Assembly (NCBI GenBank): GCA_965248255.1
Contig: CBDFIW010000004.1
Location: 3,194,138 to 3,258,137 of the forward strand
Direction of reading: 5' to 3'
From: JAKZVK01 sp965248255
Lineage (GTDB): Bacteria > Acidobacteriota > Terriglobia > Bryobacterales > UBA6623
DNA: 64,000 nt
A program made the position numbers and the translations under genes. The notes under the pieces were generated by a model, which ran no database searches, was not told the DNA's origin, and worked only from the letters and a program-made list of their open reading frames with translations. Of this stretch, positions 8,733 through 18,508 are shown one piece after another (the first letter of the stretch is position 1; every line of letters starts with the position of its first letter).

Positions 8733-10809
8733 TCAAGGCAGCATGATCGTGATCGACTTGTGATAAGTCGACCGGTGAATATGAGTGTACCCGTTGATCA
8801 CCCGGTCCCAGACCACCAGATGGAACGTGTGCGCACACCGTGTCGACGTTGAATCACCGGCCACCGTGGCGCTCCAGGGCGACGAAGGGACCAGCGACGA
8901 GATCAGCCCGGCCCACTTCTTGTTCGGCGTCGGCACGTACGTCCGCGAGCCGACACCCTTCGACTTATTGTCACCCCACAGCGCCGTCAGACTCCAACTC
9001 TTGAGATGGCCTTCCGCATCATTGGCCGTGATCCGGAAACGGAAGCGGTCTGTGGGCCGGCTGACGATCGCGCACGTCCCCACAATCTCCGTCCCCGACG
9101 GCTGCAGATAGTGGATGATCTGATCAATCGAAGCCGCGGGCCGGTGGTTGTCGATCCGTACCAGAAACGAGTCCGTCGAGACCTGCGTCGCGGGATTCCT
9201 GAGCCGATACGTACGCACTCGAATGCGATGTAGACCGTCCGGAAGCCCCAGCGTGTACAGCCGATACGCCAGCCAGTGGTTGTACCAGACCTGACTCGGC
9301 GGACGAACGCGGTAGTAGCCTCCCGCAAGCGGCCCCAACGACTGAATCTCGAAGCGGTTCGTCGTCGTGCTCCAGCGATAGTCACTCCATGTCTGCAGAG
9401 GTTCGACTGAGTCAACCCACAACCGGTAGTAGCGCGCTCCCTCCGCGTAGGCCCTCGTATGGTTGAACATGATCGACAGCGACCCGCCAAACGGCGCGTC
9501 CTTGACCTGGAAAAAAGTAGCTTGGCTCGGCCGTCGTGTCCGCGTAGCCGCGTATAGTAGCCGCCCCGCCTTGCGTAATGCGGTCCCGGGGAACATGCCC
9601 CACGCCCAGCAACAACGGCCCCGCCGCACCGAACACGTCCGCCACGAAATCAACGTCTGTAATGACCGAGTTGTTGCACGCCAGCACTCGGCTCGCGGAG
9701 ACCATCGCGACGCTCGAAGGTCTCGAGGCCAGCCCCGTCGCGATGCGCCTGACTTGCGGCGTCGAACGCGTCAGATCGATCAACGTCACGCGGTTCGCCG
9801 GATCTCTCTCGGCCAACAGAATCGCGCTCTCGCCCGGGTCACTCCAAGTCATGAAGAAGGGATTCTGCAATCCCGAAGCGATCGTGTCACGGTTACCGGT
9901 GCTGATCTCGATCCGCTCGACACGGTGCCCCGACGGGTCTTGCAAGCTCACGTAGGCGAAGCGCTGATCATTCGTCATCAACAAGCCAATCGCTCGATTG
10001 AAGCCGCTCGCCAGAACAGTCCTGGCGCCGTTGGCCAGATTGATGCGCAACAATCGGCCCGACGCGCCAAACTCTACGACGTAGGCTTGCCCGCGCACTT
10101 CGTCGAGCGAAATCTGATGCGGCGCGGTCATCCCCGCGGCAACCTGCGTCGTTGTCGCGGCCGAACGGTTGGCCGACGCGAGCCTCACCCGCAGTAGCCT
10201 GCCGCCTCGCTCGGTGACGTAGGCAAATTGCCCGTCTTCGGTTAGCACGATGTCCTCGGGACGGTCATACCCGGTTCCCAAAACCGTCAGGCCTGACCGC
10301 AAACGATAGGTGATCCACTGGATCCGCATGTTGTAGCCGTACCGAACAACCCGAACCTTGGCGTAGTTGCCCGAACTGGTCCGCACAGCGAAAACCGTAC
10401 CGGTCGTGAGCTGATTTGTCGCGTTGTTGTTCCCATTGAGTGGCGCCGAGCTGTAAGGCAAGGATTGCAGGACGGCCGGTGTGATCGACCCGAAACTGGC
10501 CGTTCCGACGAGCGCGAGTTCAGCCCCGTTCCGCGGGTCCATCGATCGCCGCACCGACGTGTGCTGCTGCCAGAAGACATCCACGCCAGGAGTCGACAGG
10601 CCCCCTTGGACACCGTTATCGAAGTTGAAACTGAAGGTCCCCCGCAGCACGGTTGTGCCGGAAGAAACCACCGTCGCCGCGGGCCGAATCAGATCCAGCC
10701 GTGAGATCCGGCCTGAGAATTCCACAAAGAAGAGTTGATTCGTGTCATTTCGGTAGTGGCTGCCAATCGCCCCACCGAGCCCGCTCGCCAGTTCTTTCGT
10801 AGTCGCCAT
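8733..10809 (-). pseudogene. Beta-propeller (NHL/YncE-like) protein split by a frameshift
   Basis: The gene starts at ATG 10809, with AAGGAG 7 bases upstream, and reads MATTKELASGLGGAIGSHYR. It encodes repeated propeller blades: GYDRPEDIVLTEDGQFAYVT, MTAPHQISLDEVRGQAYVVE, GLQNPFFMTWSDPG. At a run of six A on the plus strand (9511-9516) the frame shifts: TAEPSYFF continues as QVKDAPFGGSLSIMFNHTRA only in the next frame, which runs on to 8733. Removing one base of the run gives one protein of about 690 residues with a C-terminal beta-rich domain. No signal peptide is visible. The function is unknown. The lesion sits in a homopolymer, so a sequencing error is as likely as a mutation. Confidence 0.7.
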
Positions 10810-11012
10810 TGCATTTCTCCTTGTACCCCGGGATGAGTTCTCATAAAGCGCAGCAGCGAGAAGTTCGAGAGGTGTTTCGCTGACCGCTTGAGCCGACAGC
10901 GAATTCAAATCGAAGGGACTGCTCGAAATCTCCTGCCGCGCTAATCAGAAGAGGATTTCCGATGGGGCTCCTCCGACAGCGCCAGTCTACACGTCAACCT
11001 GGTGAAACACAA

Positions 11013-11301
11013 CCGTCTCTCTACAGGGCTGTCGCCGCCCAATAGAAATGTCCCCTTGGGCGCTAAGCTCTTGAGCCCTTTCGCCTTGTTGAACCGAGTG
11101 CGGTTTTTGCGACGGCGAGGGAGCAGTCAAGGGCGAGCCCGTTGCGCTTGGCTTTGCGGACCCTTGACGGTTCCCTCGGCGTCGCCATCATCAGCCTGCA
11201 AGGCGAAGGGCCGACCACGAACCTGATCCAGAGGGGACATTTCTATTGGGCGCAAAAGGGGACAATTTGATTGGGCTACAACACCGTCTCTCTACAGGGC
11301 T
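11013..11301. repeat. Foldback (MITE-like) palindromic element between direct repeats
   Basis: A 20-base inverted repeat GCCCAATAGAAATGTCCCCT lies at 11037-11056 and, inverted, at 11232-11251. The arms stay complementary inward: the left arm has CCCTTTCGCCTTG and GCGACGGCGAGGGAGCAGTC, the right arm their imperfect complements. So the whole 215 bp is an imperfect palindrome. Just outside, AGGGGACAATTTGATTGGGC at 11257-11276 is a second, diverged copy of the right end. An 18-base direct repeat CCGTCTCTCTACAGGGCT at 11013-11030 and 11284-11301 brackets everything. It encodes no transposase; it looks like a non-autonomous element mobilised by a transposase elsewhere. Confidence 0.75.
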
Positions 11302-11349
11302 TTTTTCGGAGAACAGGTATTTGCCCTCTCCTTGGGTGAGCATTTTCGC

Positions 11350-12066
11350 TTACCTCATCTGGTCCCAAACGGACGAAAACTCGTAGAGCCCTTGGCGACC
11401 GACGGTCCAGCGGGCCGCGCGCATCGCGCCGCGGGCGAAACCGACGCGGCTGCGGGCCGTGTGGGTGAGCTGAATCGTGTCCGCCTCAGAGTCGAAGCCG
11501 ATCTCGTGGCGTCCCGGAATGGCGCCGGCGCGGTTGCTCGAGACATCGATGTTGCGCTCGTAACCGCTGTCTTTCATGGCCTCGACCAGCCGCAGCATGG
11601 TGCCCGAGGGGGCGTCTTTCTTCATGCTGTGGTGAATCTCGTACGCCCAGGCTTCGTAATCCTCTTCGTTGGCCAGAGTGCGTGCCGCGGCCTCGACGAT
11701 GCGGTAGAAGACCTGCACGCCGACGGAGAAATTCGCACCGTAAACCAAGCCGATGTTATCACGCTCCACGGCGGCCTGTACGCGCGGCAATTCGTCGAGC
11801 CACCCCGTGGTTCCGATGACCAGATTCACGCCGAGCGCGGAGATCTTGACCGCATTGTCGGCCACGACCGGCGGGATCGAGAAGTCGATCGCCACCTCGA
11901 TGCCGACGAAATTCCCGGCCGTGATGCCCTCGCCGTCGACGTTGTTGAATTCATCAAGCTTCAGCGCCGTTTCGAATTCGAACTCAGGCGCGACCTGCTC
12001 GATCATGCGGCCCATCTTGCCGTAGCCGACGATGGCAAGCTTGGTCGCTGGGTTGGACTCGGCCAT
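11350..12066 (-). CDS. dapB: 4-hydroxy-tetrahydrodipicolinate reductase
   Basis: A 238-residue enzyme, somewhat shorter than the E. coli protein. It reduces the DapA product with NAD(P)H to tetrahydrodipicolinate. The dinucleotide-binding motif KLAIVGYGKMGRMI is at the N-terminus. GTTGWLDEL and GANFSVGVQVFYRI follow, and the substrate-site motif EIHHSMKKDAPSGT is intact. It begins 15 bases after the lysC stop on the same strand, so lysC-dapB is very likely one transcription unit. Its product feeds DapD, encoded about 4 kb away. Confidence 0.95.
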   Translation of the reverse strand: MAESNPATKLAIVGYGKMGRMIEQVAPEFEFETALKLDEFNNVDGEGITAGNFVGIEVAIDFSIPPVVADNAVKISALGVNLVIGTTGWLDELPRVQAAVERDNIGLVYGANFSVGVQVFYRIVEAAARTLANEEDYEAWAYEIHHSMKKDAPSGTMLRLVEAMKDSGYERNIDVSSNRAGAIPGRHEIGFDSEADTIQLTHTARSRVGFARGAMRAARWTVGRQGLYEFSSVWDQMR

Positions 12067-12081
12067 GGCTTGGACCGGACG

Positions 12082-13455
12082 TTAGGCGAAGACCTCTTCG
12101 TCGATCTCAGAGAAAAACGTGTGATGAAGCGCCTCGACGGCAGGCCGCAAGTCCTTCTCTTCCACGACGAAGCTAACGTTCAGCCGGGAAGCGCCCTGCG
12201 AGATCATCCTCACGTTGATGCCGTCGATCGCTTGGAAGAGCTTCGCGGCGATGCCAGGAGTATAACGGATGTGATCGCCCACAACGCACACAATGCCCTG
12301 TCCGGAAACGGGTGTCACTTCAGCGAACTGCTTGAGTTCGCGGGTGATTTCGGACAGGCGGCTCGTGTCGTCGATGGTGAGCGAGACGCTGACTTCCGAG
12401 GTGGTGACCATATCGACGGCGGTCTCGTAGCGGTCGAAGATCTCGAAGATCTTCGCCAGGAATCCGTGGGCCATCAGCATGCGCGTCGAACGCACCTCCA
12501 CGACCGTGATGTCCTCTTTGTAGACGATGGACTTGACGATCGAGTGTCCGGGGCGGTTTTCGGCCACGATCGTCGTGCCGTCGGCCTCGGGCCGGCGCGA
12601 GTTGAGTACGCGAACCGGGATGCCGCTCTGCTTCGCGGGCAACATCGTGCTGGGATGCAGCACCCGCGCCCCGAAGTAGGCCAACTCGGCCGCCTCGGCG
12701 AACGACAGGACCCTGATGCGGCGCGCGGAGGGCAGGATCGACGGGTCGGCGGTCATCACCCCGTCAACGTCGGTCCAGATTTGGACCTCGCCGGCGCCCA
12801 ACCCGGCCCCGACGATCGAGGCGGTGAAGTCCGAGCCGCCGCGGCCGAGGGTGGACGTAACGCCGTCTTTCGTGGATGCGATGAAGCCGCCCATGACGGG
12901 GACCTTGCCGCTTCCGACCAACGGCGCGACTACTTCCTTGAGTCGGGCGTTTGTCTGCTCGAAGAGGGGAGAGGCTCCGCTGAAACGGCTGTCGGTGACG
13001 ATGACTTGGCGGGAATCGACGTGGGCGGCGTCGAGCCCGTGGGCGCGGAGCGCCAAGGTCATCACGAAGCTGGAGAGCCGTTCGCCGTAACTCGAGAGCG
13101 CATCGGCGGAACGCGGCGTCAGCTCGCCGAGAACCGTCAAGCCCCGCAGAAGCTCGGCTATCTCGCGGAAATGGCGGTCCAGATAGGCGCGCAACTCGTC
13201 TCGGGCGTCGGCCGGCGCCGCTGCACCGGCCTCTTTGCTGTGGAAGCTTCTGAGCTTCTCGATCTGAGCCAGCGATTCATCGAGCTTGCCGGCCACGGCG
13301 GTTTCACCGGTTTCCAGCAGACGGTCGGTTGTCCTGCCCATCGCGGATACCACCACGACAGGGCGTCGCGGCGCACGCTCGGCGATAATGCCGCAGACTC
13401 TTTGGACTGCCTCGGCGCTCTCGAGGGAGCTACCGCCGAACTTCATCACGATCAT
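12082..13455 (-). CDS. lysC: Aspartate kinase
   Basis: A 457-residue monofunctional aspartokinase, which phosphorylates aspartate at the entry to lysine, threonine and methionine synthesis. The kinase domain shows MKFGGSSLESAEAV at the N-terminus, VVVSAMGRTTD, GFIASTKDGVTSTLGRGGSD and WTDVDGVMTADP. Two C-terminal ACT domains follow (LAKIFEIFDRYETAVDMVTT and IAAKLFQAIDGINVRMISQG), so end-product feedback by lysine or threonine is expected from the family. No homoserine dehydrogenase domain is fused. It leads the lysC-dapB unit. A 714-codon antisense frame over these two genes is a codon-bias artefact. Confidence 0.96.
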   Translation of the reverse strand: MIVMKFGGSSLESAEAVQRVCGIIAERAPRRPVVVVSAMGRTTDRLLETGETAVAGKLDESLAQIEKLRSFHSKEAGAAAPADARDELRAYLDRHFREIAELLRGLTVLGELTPRSADALSSYGERLSSFVMTLALRAHGLDAAHVDSRQVIVTDSRFSGASPLFEQTNARLKEVVAPLVGSGKVPVMGGFIASTKDGVTSTLGRGGSDFTASIVGAGLGAGEVQIWTDVDGVMTADPSILPSARRIRVLSFAEAAELAYFGARVLHPSTMLPAKQSGIPVRVLNSRRPEADGTTIVAENRPGHSIVKSIVYKEDITVVEVRSTRMLMAHGFLAKIFEIFDRYETAVDMVTTSEVSVSLTIDDTSRLSEITRELKQFAEVTPVSGQGIVCVVGDHIRYTPGIAAKLFQAIDGINVRMISQGASRLNVSFVVEEKDLRPAVEALHHTFFSEIDEEVFA

Positions 13456-13633
13456 GGTGTTGTCTTGGTTACCTAAGCACAGCGTTTCACAAGTTCAGTT
13501 ACGTATCTGAGAGGGGCATCTGTCATCCTAGGCGTCTCGGGCGACATGCCGCGCCCTTACGTGGCAAACGAAACGTAACCGCATTTGCGAAACACACCAC
13601 TAAGGCCGACGATTCGAGGCATGGTTCTCACCC

Positions 13634-14867
13634 CTACCGGTCGGTGACTTGCCGGATCACGCGCAGCAGGTTCAGGCCGAGGATCTTGCGAATTCGCTGC
13701 TCGGAGTAGCCCAGCCCTTGCAGCGCCTTCGTCATCTCAGGATAGTCGCTGATGTCTTTGATCTCGCGCGGCAGCAGCGGCCCGCCGTCAAAGTCGGAAC
13801 CCAAGCCGATGTGGTCTTCGCCCACCAGGTTGACACCGTAGTCGATGACCCTGGCGAGCTGATCGACCCCCATCCAGTACTCATCCGGGACAGCGCTCTT
13901 GGGCACCATGGGTAGGGTAAGCCTCTCGGTCGCATCAATCTCCTAGATAGTCAGGCTTGCATGCTGACTGAGCTTCTTTGAGATGTCCGCCACGATCGGG
14001 ACCCCTTGGTGTTTCCAGTCGAAGTACTTGGGGTTGTTGAGACGTGCTGCCCCACTGCAGCGAGATGACGCCGCCTTTGGACGCCACGGCCTTCGCGGTT
14101 TTGTCGCTGATGCAGCGTGGGATGTCGATGAAGTGGCGGAAGCCCCCGTGCGTATAGATCACCGGGTCTTCGCTCAACGCGACGGTTTGCTGGATCGTCT
14201 CTTCAGAGCCGTGCGCGACGTTGATGACCATGCCTAGCCGGTTCATCTCTTTGACGACCTCGCGGCCGTGGTCGTTGAGCCCTCCCCACTTGCTGACGTC
14301 GCAGCAGGAGTCGACGTAGTTGCTGGTGTAGTTGTGAGCGGTGAGTGGCGATGAACGCAGGCCGAGGCGATAGAGGGCCCTGAGTAGATGCAGGTCTCCG
14401 TCCAGGTCAAACGGGCCCTCCAGGTCGAGGAACGCGGCGATCTTGCCCTCGCCGTTTATGCGTTCGATGTCGGCGGCGTTGAGAGCGAGCTCGATCTTGT
14501 CGTTGTGTTTATCGATCTGCGCGAGGGCGAGCTCGACCACACGGAAGGTGTTTTTGGTCTCGTGGCGGTTGGGGTAGTAGGGCTCAGCGGTGTAGAGGGA
14601 GAAGAACATGGCGTCGAGGCCGCCTTCGATGGCGCGAGGCAGGTCGACGTGGCCGTCTTCGTAGCGGTCGCCCATGTCGAGGCCCTCAAGCAGTTGGCGG
14701 CTCATCCAATGGACATGCGAGTCCATGACGAAGGCATCTCGATGGAGATCACCTGTAGTTGTCGCGGCCTTGGTTTGGGGAGAGTCCGAGCCGGTCGACT
14801 CCGAAGTTGGGCCTTCACACTCGACCATCACCACCCATAAACAAGACAAAACAAACGCTTTCCGCAT
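13634..14867 (-). pseudogene. Membrane dipeptidase-like (peptidase M19) gene with two lesions
   Basis: From ATG 14867 the frame reads a signal-like N-terminus (MRKAFVLSCLWVVMVECEG) and M19 features: MDSHVHW, FLDLEGPFDLDGDLHLLRAL, GREVVKEMNRLGMVINVAHG and VIYTHGGFRHF. After GGVISLQWGS the frame derails near 14034-14052; the true continuation, NNPKYFDWKHQGVPIVADIS, is in another frame. That frame then meets a TAG at 13943-13945 before reaching VIDYGVNLVGEDHIGLGSDFDGG, the family's metal-site region, and ending at 13634. So two separate changes break the gene. In renal dipeptidase-type enzymes the first metal motif is HxD, while here it reads HVH. It was probably an exported dipeptidase; as it stands it cannot be made whole. 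Confidence 0.78.
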
Positions 14868-15067
14868 TTGCAGATCGTAACATAGGCCTACGAAGCCTCC
14901 TCGGCTGTGAACCGGCCATCTGGGGTTGCGGCCTGGGCTTGTGAGCGAGTCAACTTCTGCGCCGCCGTTTTCCGCCCGACCTGATCCCGTATGTGGTGGG
15001 GAGGCGGGTCGGCGTCTTCTTGACTCCCCTTTCCGGCTGCCCGTACAATAAGGCAGCAGGAGGCCAC

Positions 15068-15313
15068 ATGGCTCTACTCACCGCCCCATACGCACCCCAG
15101 GCTCTGATTATTCCCACTTTGGGCGTGCAGGAACTGATTATCATACTGCTGATCGCTGTTCTGATCTTCGGCGGGAGGAAGATTCCCGAGATCGGCAAGG
15201 GGATCGGCGACGGTATCCGACAGTTCAAGAGCGCCTTGAAGGGGGAGGAAAAAACCACGGCGAAGACGGAGGACAAGAAAGAGGCACCCCACCCCTCTTC
15301 GTCCACCAGCTAA
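15068..15313 (+). CDS. tatA: Twin-arginine translocase subunit TatA/E
   Basis: An 81-residue protein starting at ATG 15068, with an AGGAGG-like site a few bases upstream. It has a short N-terminal segment, a single membrane helix (VQELIIILLIAVLIFGGRKI), the conserved FGGRKIPEIGKGIGDGIRQF amphipathic helix and a charged tail. TatA oligomers form the channel that moves folded proteins across the inner membrane. The N-terminal extension before the helix (about 20 residues) is longer than usual. TatB and TatC are not nearby, so the gene stands alone and ends in a clear terminator. Confidence 0.93.
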   Translation: MALLTAPYAPQALIIPTLGVQELIIILLIAVLIFGGRKIPEIGKGIGDGIRQFKSALKGEEKTTAKTEDKKEAPHPSSSTS

Positions 15314-15386
15314 GAAGGGCGAAGCGACAAACAGCTCCACAGCCGAGGCTGAATCCTCTAATCCCCGGGCGCGGAGAGTTCAATGG

Positions 15387-15420
15387 AGTCCCATCCAGCA
15401 ACTGGATGGGACTTTTCGTT
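15387..15420 (+). terminator. Rho-independent terminator after tatA
   Basis: A perfect 12-bp stem AGTCCCATCCAG / CTGGATGGGACT with a CAA loop (15387-15413) is followed by TTTTCGTTT. It lies 74 bases after the tatA stop. The other side lacks a T run, so it acts mainly on the plus strand. Confidence 0.88.
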
Positions 15421-15435
15421 TCCCCGGCGGCGAAC

Positions 15436-15738
15436 CTACTTCTTCGGCGGGACGATGGCGTCCTTCGCCGATTTCGCTAACCGAAACTTGACGACCTTCT
15501 TGGCGGGAATCTTGATGGTCTCGCCGGTCGCCGGATTGCGCCCGAGGCGGGCCTTGCGGTCTGAACGCACCAACCGTCCGATGCCCGGGATGATGCAAAC
15601 GCCGGCCCGCTTCGTCTCCTTGACGGCCAGGTCAGCGAGAGCTTCCAGCATATTCTTGGTGTCCTTCTTGTTCGATCCGGTCTGCTCGGCAAGCGCTGCG
15701 ACGACCTGCGCTTGAGTCAGTTTCTTTTTCTCAGCCAT
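15436..15738 (-). CDS. hup: HU/IHF family DNA-binding protein
   Basis: A 100-residue basic protein with a strong AAGGAGGAGC site before its ATG. It begins MAEKKKLTQAQVVAALAEQT and carries the DNA-binding arm region PGIGRLVRSDRKARLGRNPA followed by TGETIKIPAKKVVKFRLAK, the HU signature. The arm departs slightly from the common GRNPxTG pattern only in its flanks. HU proteins bend and compact DNA as dimers. It is convergent with tatA, with the terminator between them. Confidence 0.92.
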   Translation of the reverse strand: MAEKKKLTQAQVVAALAEQTGSNKKDTKNMLEALADLAVKETKRAGVCIIPGIGRLVRSDRKARLGRNPATGETIKIPAKKVVKFRLAKSAKDAIVPPKK

Positions 15739-16106
15739 GCTCCTCCTTGTGTGTTTGACCCTGGTGGGTCGGAGATTGCTTCAATAAAACATAATCGTCG
15801 AAAGATGTTTTACGGCGTCGTCCCCATCATACGGGACTTTGAGGCGCTTGTAAAGGGGTTGAAACCGTTCGTGACCCTGTTTTTGCTGCTCTTCGGAGGC
15901 CCGGCTAACTTGACTTCCAAGCGCACCCGGGTCACGATGCCTCCAGCATACTCCGTCTCGGTAACCGCCCCCATGTACGTCTTGTCCGAGTCCGACTCGG
16001 TCGATGAGTTGCGCGGTGGGAGCAACCCGCTTGAAGGCACCGTAGTCTCGTTCAGGAGCGGCGGCACGCATCGAACCTATAATGGTTCTCAAGGTTGCGG
16101 GGTCCG
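15739..16106. other. Intergenic stretch upstream of trmFO, one unassigned frame
   Basis: It holds the HU ribosome-binding site at its left edge and about 360 bases before trmFO. A minus-strand frame of 85 codons (15810-16067), containing VTETEYAGGIVTRVRLEVKL, looks slightly protein-like but has no ribosome-binding site or recognised family. I would not call it a gene on this evidence. Confidence 0.3.
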
Positions 16107-17456
16107 ATGAACAGAGGCGCCATTCACGTGATCGGAGGGGGCCTGGCGGGCCCGGAGGCGGCCTATCAGCTTGCCCGGCTGGGTCACCGGGTGCGGCTGT
16201 ACGAGATGCGGCCCCATGGGATGACCCCGGCGCATCAGACAGGGGGCCTGGCGGAGTTGGTTTGCAGTAACTCCCTCAAGAGCGAGAAGGTGCATTCGGC
16301 GTCTTGGCTGCTGAAAGAGGAATTGCGCCGCATGGATGCGCTTTCTATGCAAGCCGCAGCCGAGGCGCGCGTTCCCGGGGGGAACGCTCTCACCGTTGAC
16401 CGCGAGGTGTTCTCGGCCCGCGTTACTGAAGCGATGGAACGCGAACCGCTGATTGATGTGGTTCGGGAAGAGGTTCGGGAGTTGCCGTTAGAAGACGTCG
16501 CCGTGGTGGCCAGCGGGCCGCTGACGAGCGACTGCCTCGCGAAGTCAATCGTCGAAGTCACCGGCAGCGAGCGGCTGTTCTTTTACGATGCCATCAGTCC
16601 GATTGTCGATGCGGAGACGATCGACATGAGCATCGCGTTCCGTGCGTCCCGATATGGCCAGTCGATCGACGGCAGCGACGACTACCTCAACTGTCCATTT
16701 ACGAAGGAGCAGTACGGGCGCTTCTACGAGGCGTTGGCCGAGGCCGAGCAGCACCGGGGACATGATTTCGACAGTCCCAATTATTTTGAAGGCTGCTTGC
16801 CAATCGAAGAGCAGGCACGACGCGGCGTCGACACACTGCGGTTCGGCCCGATGAAGCCCGTAGGGCTGCGGCATCCGGTCACGGGGCAATCGTTCTATGC
16901 AGTCGTGCAACTTCGGCAAGAGGATCTGCGCGCGGGCTCGTACAACGTCGTCGGTTTTCAAAACCACTTGAAGTACGGGGAGCAGAAGCGCATCCTGCAG
17001 ATGATTCCGGGGCTCGAGGATGCCGAGTTCCTGCGCTACGGGCAGATTCATCGCAACACGTACATCAACGCGCCCGCGCTGCTGACGCCGTCGCTTCACC
17101 TGCGCACGCACCCCAAGGTGTTCTTTGCGGGGCAGATTTGCGGGGTTGAGGGTTACGTCGAAGCGATGGCCACCGGGTTGATGGCGGGCAGGAATGCGGC
17201 GTGCGCCGCCGACGGGATGGAACCAGTCGTTTGGCCGCGCGAGACGGCGCACGGGGCTTTGGCCGCCTACATCTCCGGCGCGAACCCGGATCACTATCAA
17301 CCGGCCAACATCACGTTCGATCTGCTGCCTTCGCTGGCGGCAGAGGAGCAAGAGCGCTTCCGCCGGGACAGGAAAGCCCGGCGACGGCGCCAGTGTGAAG
17401 TTGGGTTGGAGCAACTCGAGAACTTTCTCGAACGGTATGACGCAGTTGCCCAATAA
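16107..17456 (+). CDS. trmFO: Methylenetetrahydrofolate-tRNA-(uracil-5-)-methyltransferase
   Basis: About 449 residues from ATG 16107 (an upstream TTG at 16095 is less likely). TrmFO makes 5-methyluridine at position 54 of tRNA, using methylenetetrahydrofolate as carbon donor and reduced FAD. The FAD-binding N-terminus IHVIGGGLAGPEAAYQLA, the catalytic-cysteine segment LVCSNSLKSE, and C-terminal NPDHYQPANITFDLLP, typical of the family, are all present. The middle holds YVEAMATGLMAGRNAA. Length and motifs match active enzymes. It overlaps the next gene, xerC, by 20 bases; this trmFO-xerC arrangement is common in several phyla. Confidence 0.95.
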   Translation: MNRGAIHVIGGGLAGPEAAYQLARLGHRVRLYEMRPHGMTPAHQTGGLAELVCSNSLKSEKVHSASWLLKEELRRMDALSMQAAAEARVPGGNALTVDREVFSARVTEAMEREPLIDVVREEVRELPLEDVAVVASGPLTSDCLAKSIVEVTGSERLFFYDAISPIVDAETIDMSIAFRASRYGQSIDGSDDYLNCPFTKEQYGRFYEALAEAEQHRGHDFDSPNYFEGCLPIEEQARRGVDTLRFGPMKPVGLRHPVTGQSFYAVVQLRQEDLRAGSYNVVGFQNHLKYGEQKRILQMIPGLEDAEFLRYGQIHRNTYINAPALLTPSLHLRTHPKVFFAGQICGVEGYVEAMATGLMAGRNAACAADGMEPVVWPRETAHGALAAYISGANPDHYQPANITFDLLPSLAAEEQERFRRDRKARRRRQCEVGLEQLENFLERYDAVAQ

Positions 17457-18432
17457 GGCGGCGTCCAATGAGCCGTCATCTAGGAATGCGGTCGGCAAGC
17501 CTGCCGCCGGCAGTGAGTTGGCCCGCGAGGCCGAACGCTTTCTCGACTCGCTGGCGCGGGCGAACTTTTCGACTCATACGCTGCGAAGCTACCGCTCGGA
17601 TCTCGAGCAGTTTGTCGCCTACTGCTCGCCGCCCAACGAGCAGCCCCCAGCCCCCACGGACATCGACCTACTCCTGATTCGGGAATTCATGGCGGACTGC
17701 TTCGAGCGGGGCAACAAGAACCGGTCCGTTTCACGCAAGCTGTCCGCGCTGCGCGCCTTTTTCCGATTCCTCGTGCGTGAAGGGCGGGTGGCGGCGAATC
17801 CGGCCAAGTTGGTCTCGATGCCGAAAACGCCCCAGACCCTGCCGGTTGTCATGACGCCTGAAGAGGCAAATACCCTGATCGATTCGATACTAACCCAAAG
17901 TACACCAAATGATGCCCTGAAAAGCAGTGACGGTCACCGGGTCGCTTCGCGGAGGGACCGCTTGCTCTTCGAACTGCTTTATGGATCCGGGCTGCGTGTT
18001 GGAGAGCTGGTCGGGCTCAATCTCGACGATTTCGACCGCAACGATCGTTGGATCCGCGTGCGCGGCAAGGGACGCAAGGAACGCCTCGTGCCCTACGGCA
18101 AGCGTGCGTCCGAGGCGATGGACGTGTATCTGCAGGTGCGCGGCCACGAAAAGCAACCGGCGCTGATCCTCAACCACCGGGGAGGGCGCTTAACCGCCCG
18201 CAGCGTGGAACGCATCGTCAAGCGGTATGCTCTGCTGTTGTCGGGCGACCCGACGCTTCATCCGCACTCGTTGCGGCACGCATTCGCGACCCACCTCCTC
18301 AGCAACGGCGCGGATTTGCGGGCCATCCAAGAGCTGCTCGGCCACGCCAGTCTGTCGACGACCCAGAAGTACACGCAGCTCTCGTTGAACGAGCTGATGG
18401 AAGTCTACGACCGCAGCCACCCCAAGGCGTAG
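17437..18432 (+). CDS. xerC: Tyrosine recombinase XerC/XerD type
   Basis: A 331-residue recombinase starting at ATG 17437 inside the end of trmFO. The N-terminal core-binding domain includes NFSTHTLRSYRSDLEQFVAY. All catalytic residues are visible: Arg in LYGSGLRVGEL, Lys in RGKGRKERLVP, His/Arg in HSLRHAFATHLL, His in LLGHASLSTTQKY, and the Tyr in that last motif. Xer recombinases resolve chromosome dimers at dif during division, with FtsK. A second Xer partner is not in the window. Location in a housekeeping pair, not a mobile element, argues for the chromosomal role. Confidence 0.93.
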   Translation: MTQLPNKAASNEPSSRNAVGKPAAGSELAREAERFLDSLARANFSTHTLRSYRSDLEQFVAYCSPPNEQPPAPTDIDLLLIREFMADCFERGNKNRSVSRKLSALRAFFRFLVREGRVAANPAKLVSMPKTPQTLPVVMTPEEANTLIDSILTQSTPNDALKSSDGHRVASRRDRLLFELLYGSGLRVGELVGLNLDDFDRNDRWIRVRGKGRKERLVPYGKRASEAMDVYLQVRGHEKQPALILNHRGGRLTARSVERIVKRYALLLSGDPTLHPHSLRHAFATHLLSNGADLRAIQELLGHASLSTTQKYTQLSLNELMEVYDRSHPKA

Positions 18433-18508
18433 TGAGTTGCAACGACAGCAGCAGGTTTACCTCGGGCCTGGATGGACCCATTCAACCGCCTGCTGGGTCG
18501 GGTGATAC

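Noticed and set aside
11332..13476. A 714-codon plus-strand frame opposite lysC and dapB
   Set aside because: Both antisense genes are clear housekeeping enzymes with all motifs; the long frame follows from GC-rich codon bias and has no family features.
3887..13945. Recoding of TAG as an amino acid
   Set aside because: Two genes have internal TAG, but ordinary genes in the window (xerC, the SPFH gene, the zinc-ribbon protein) end with TAG, so decay or errors are simpler.
15781..16092. Minus-strand frames of 103 and 85 codons before trmFO
   Set aside because: No ribosome-binding site, overlapping each other, and no recognised domain.
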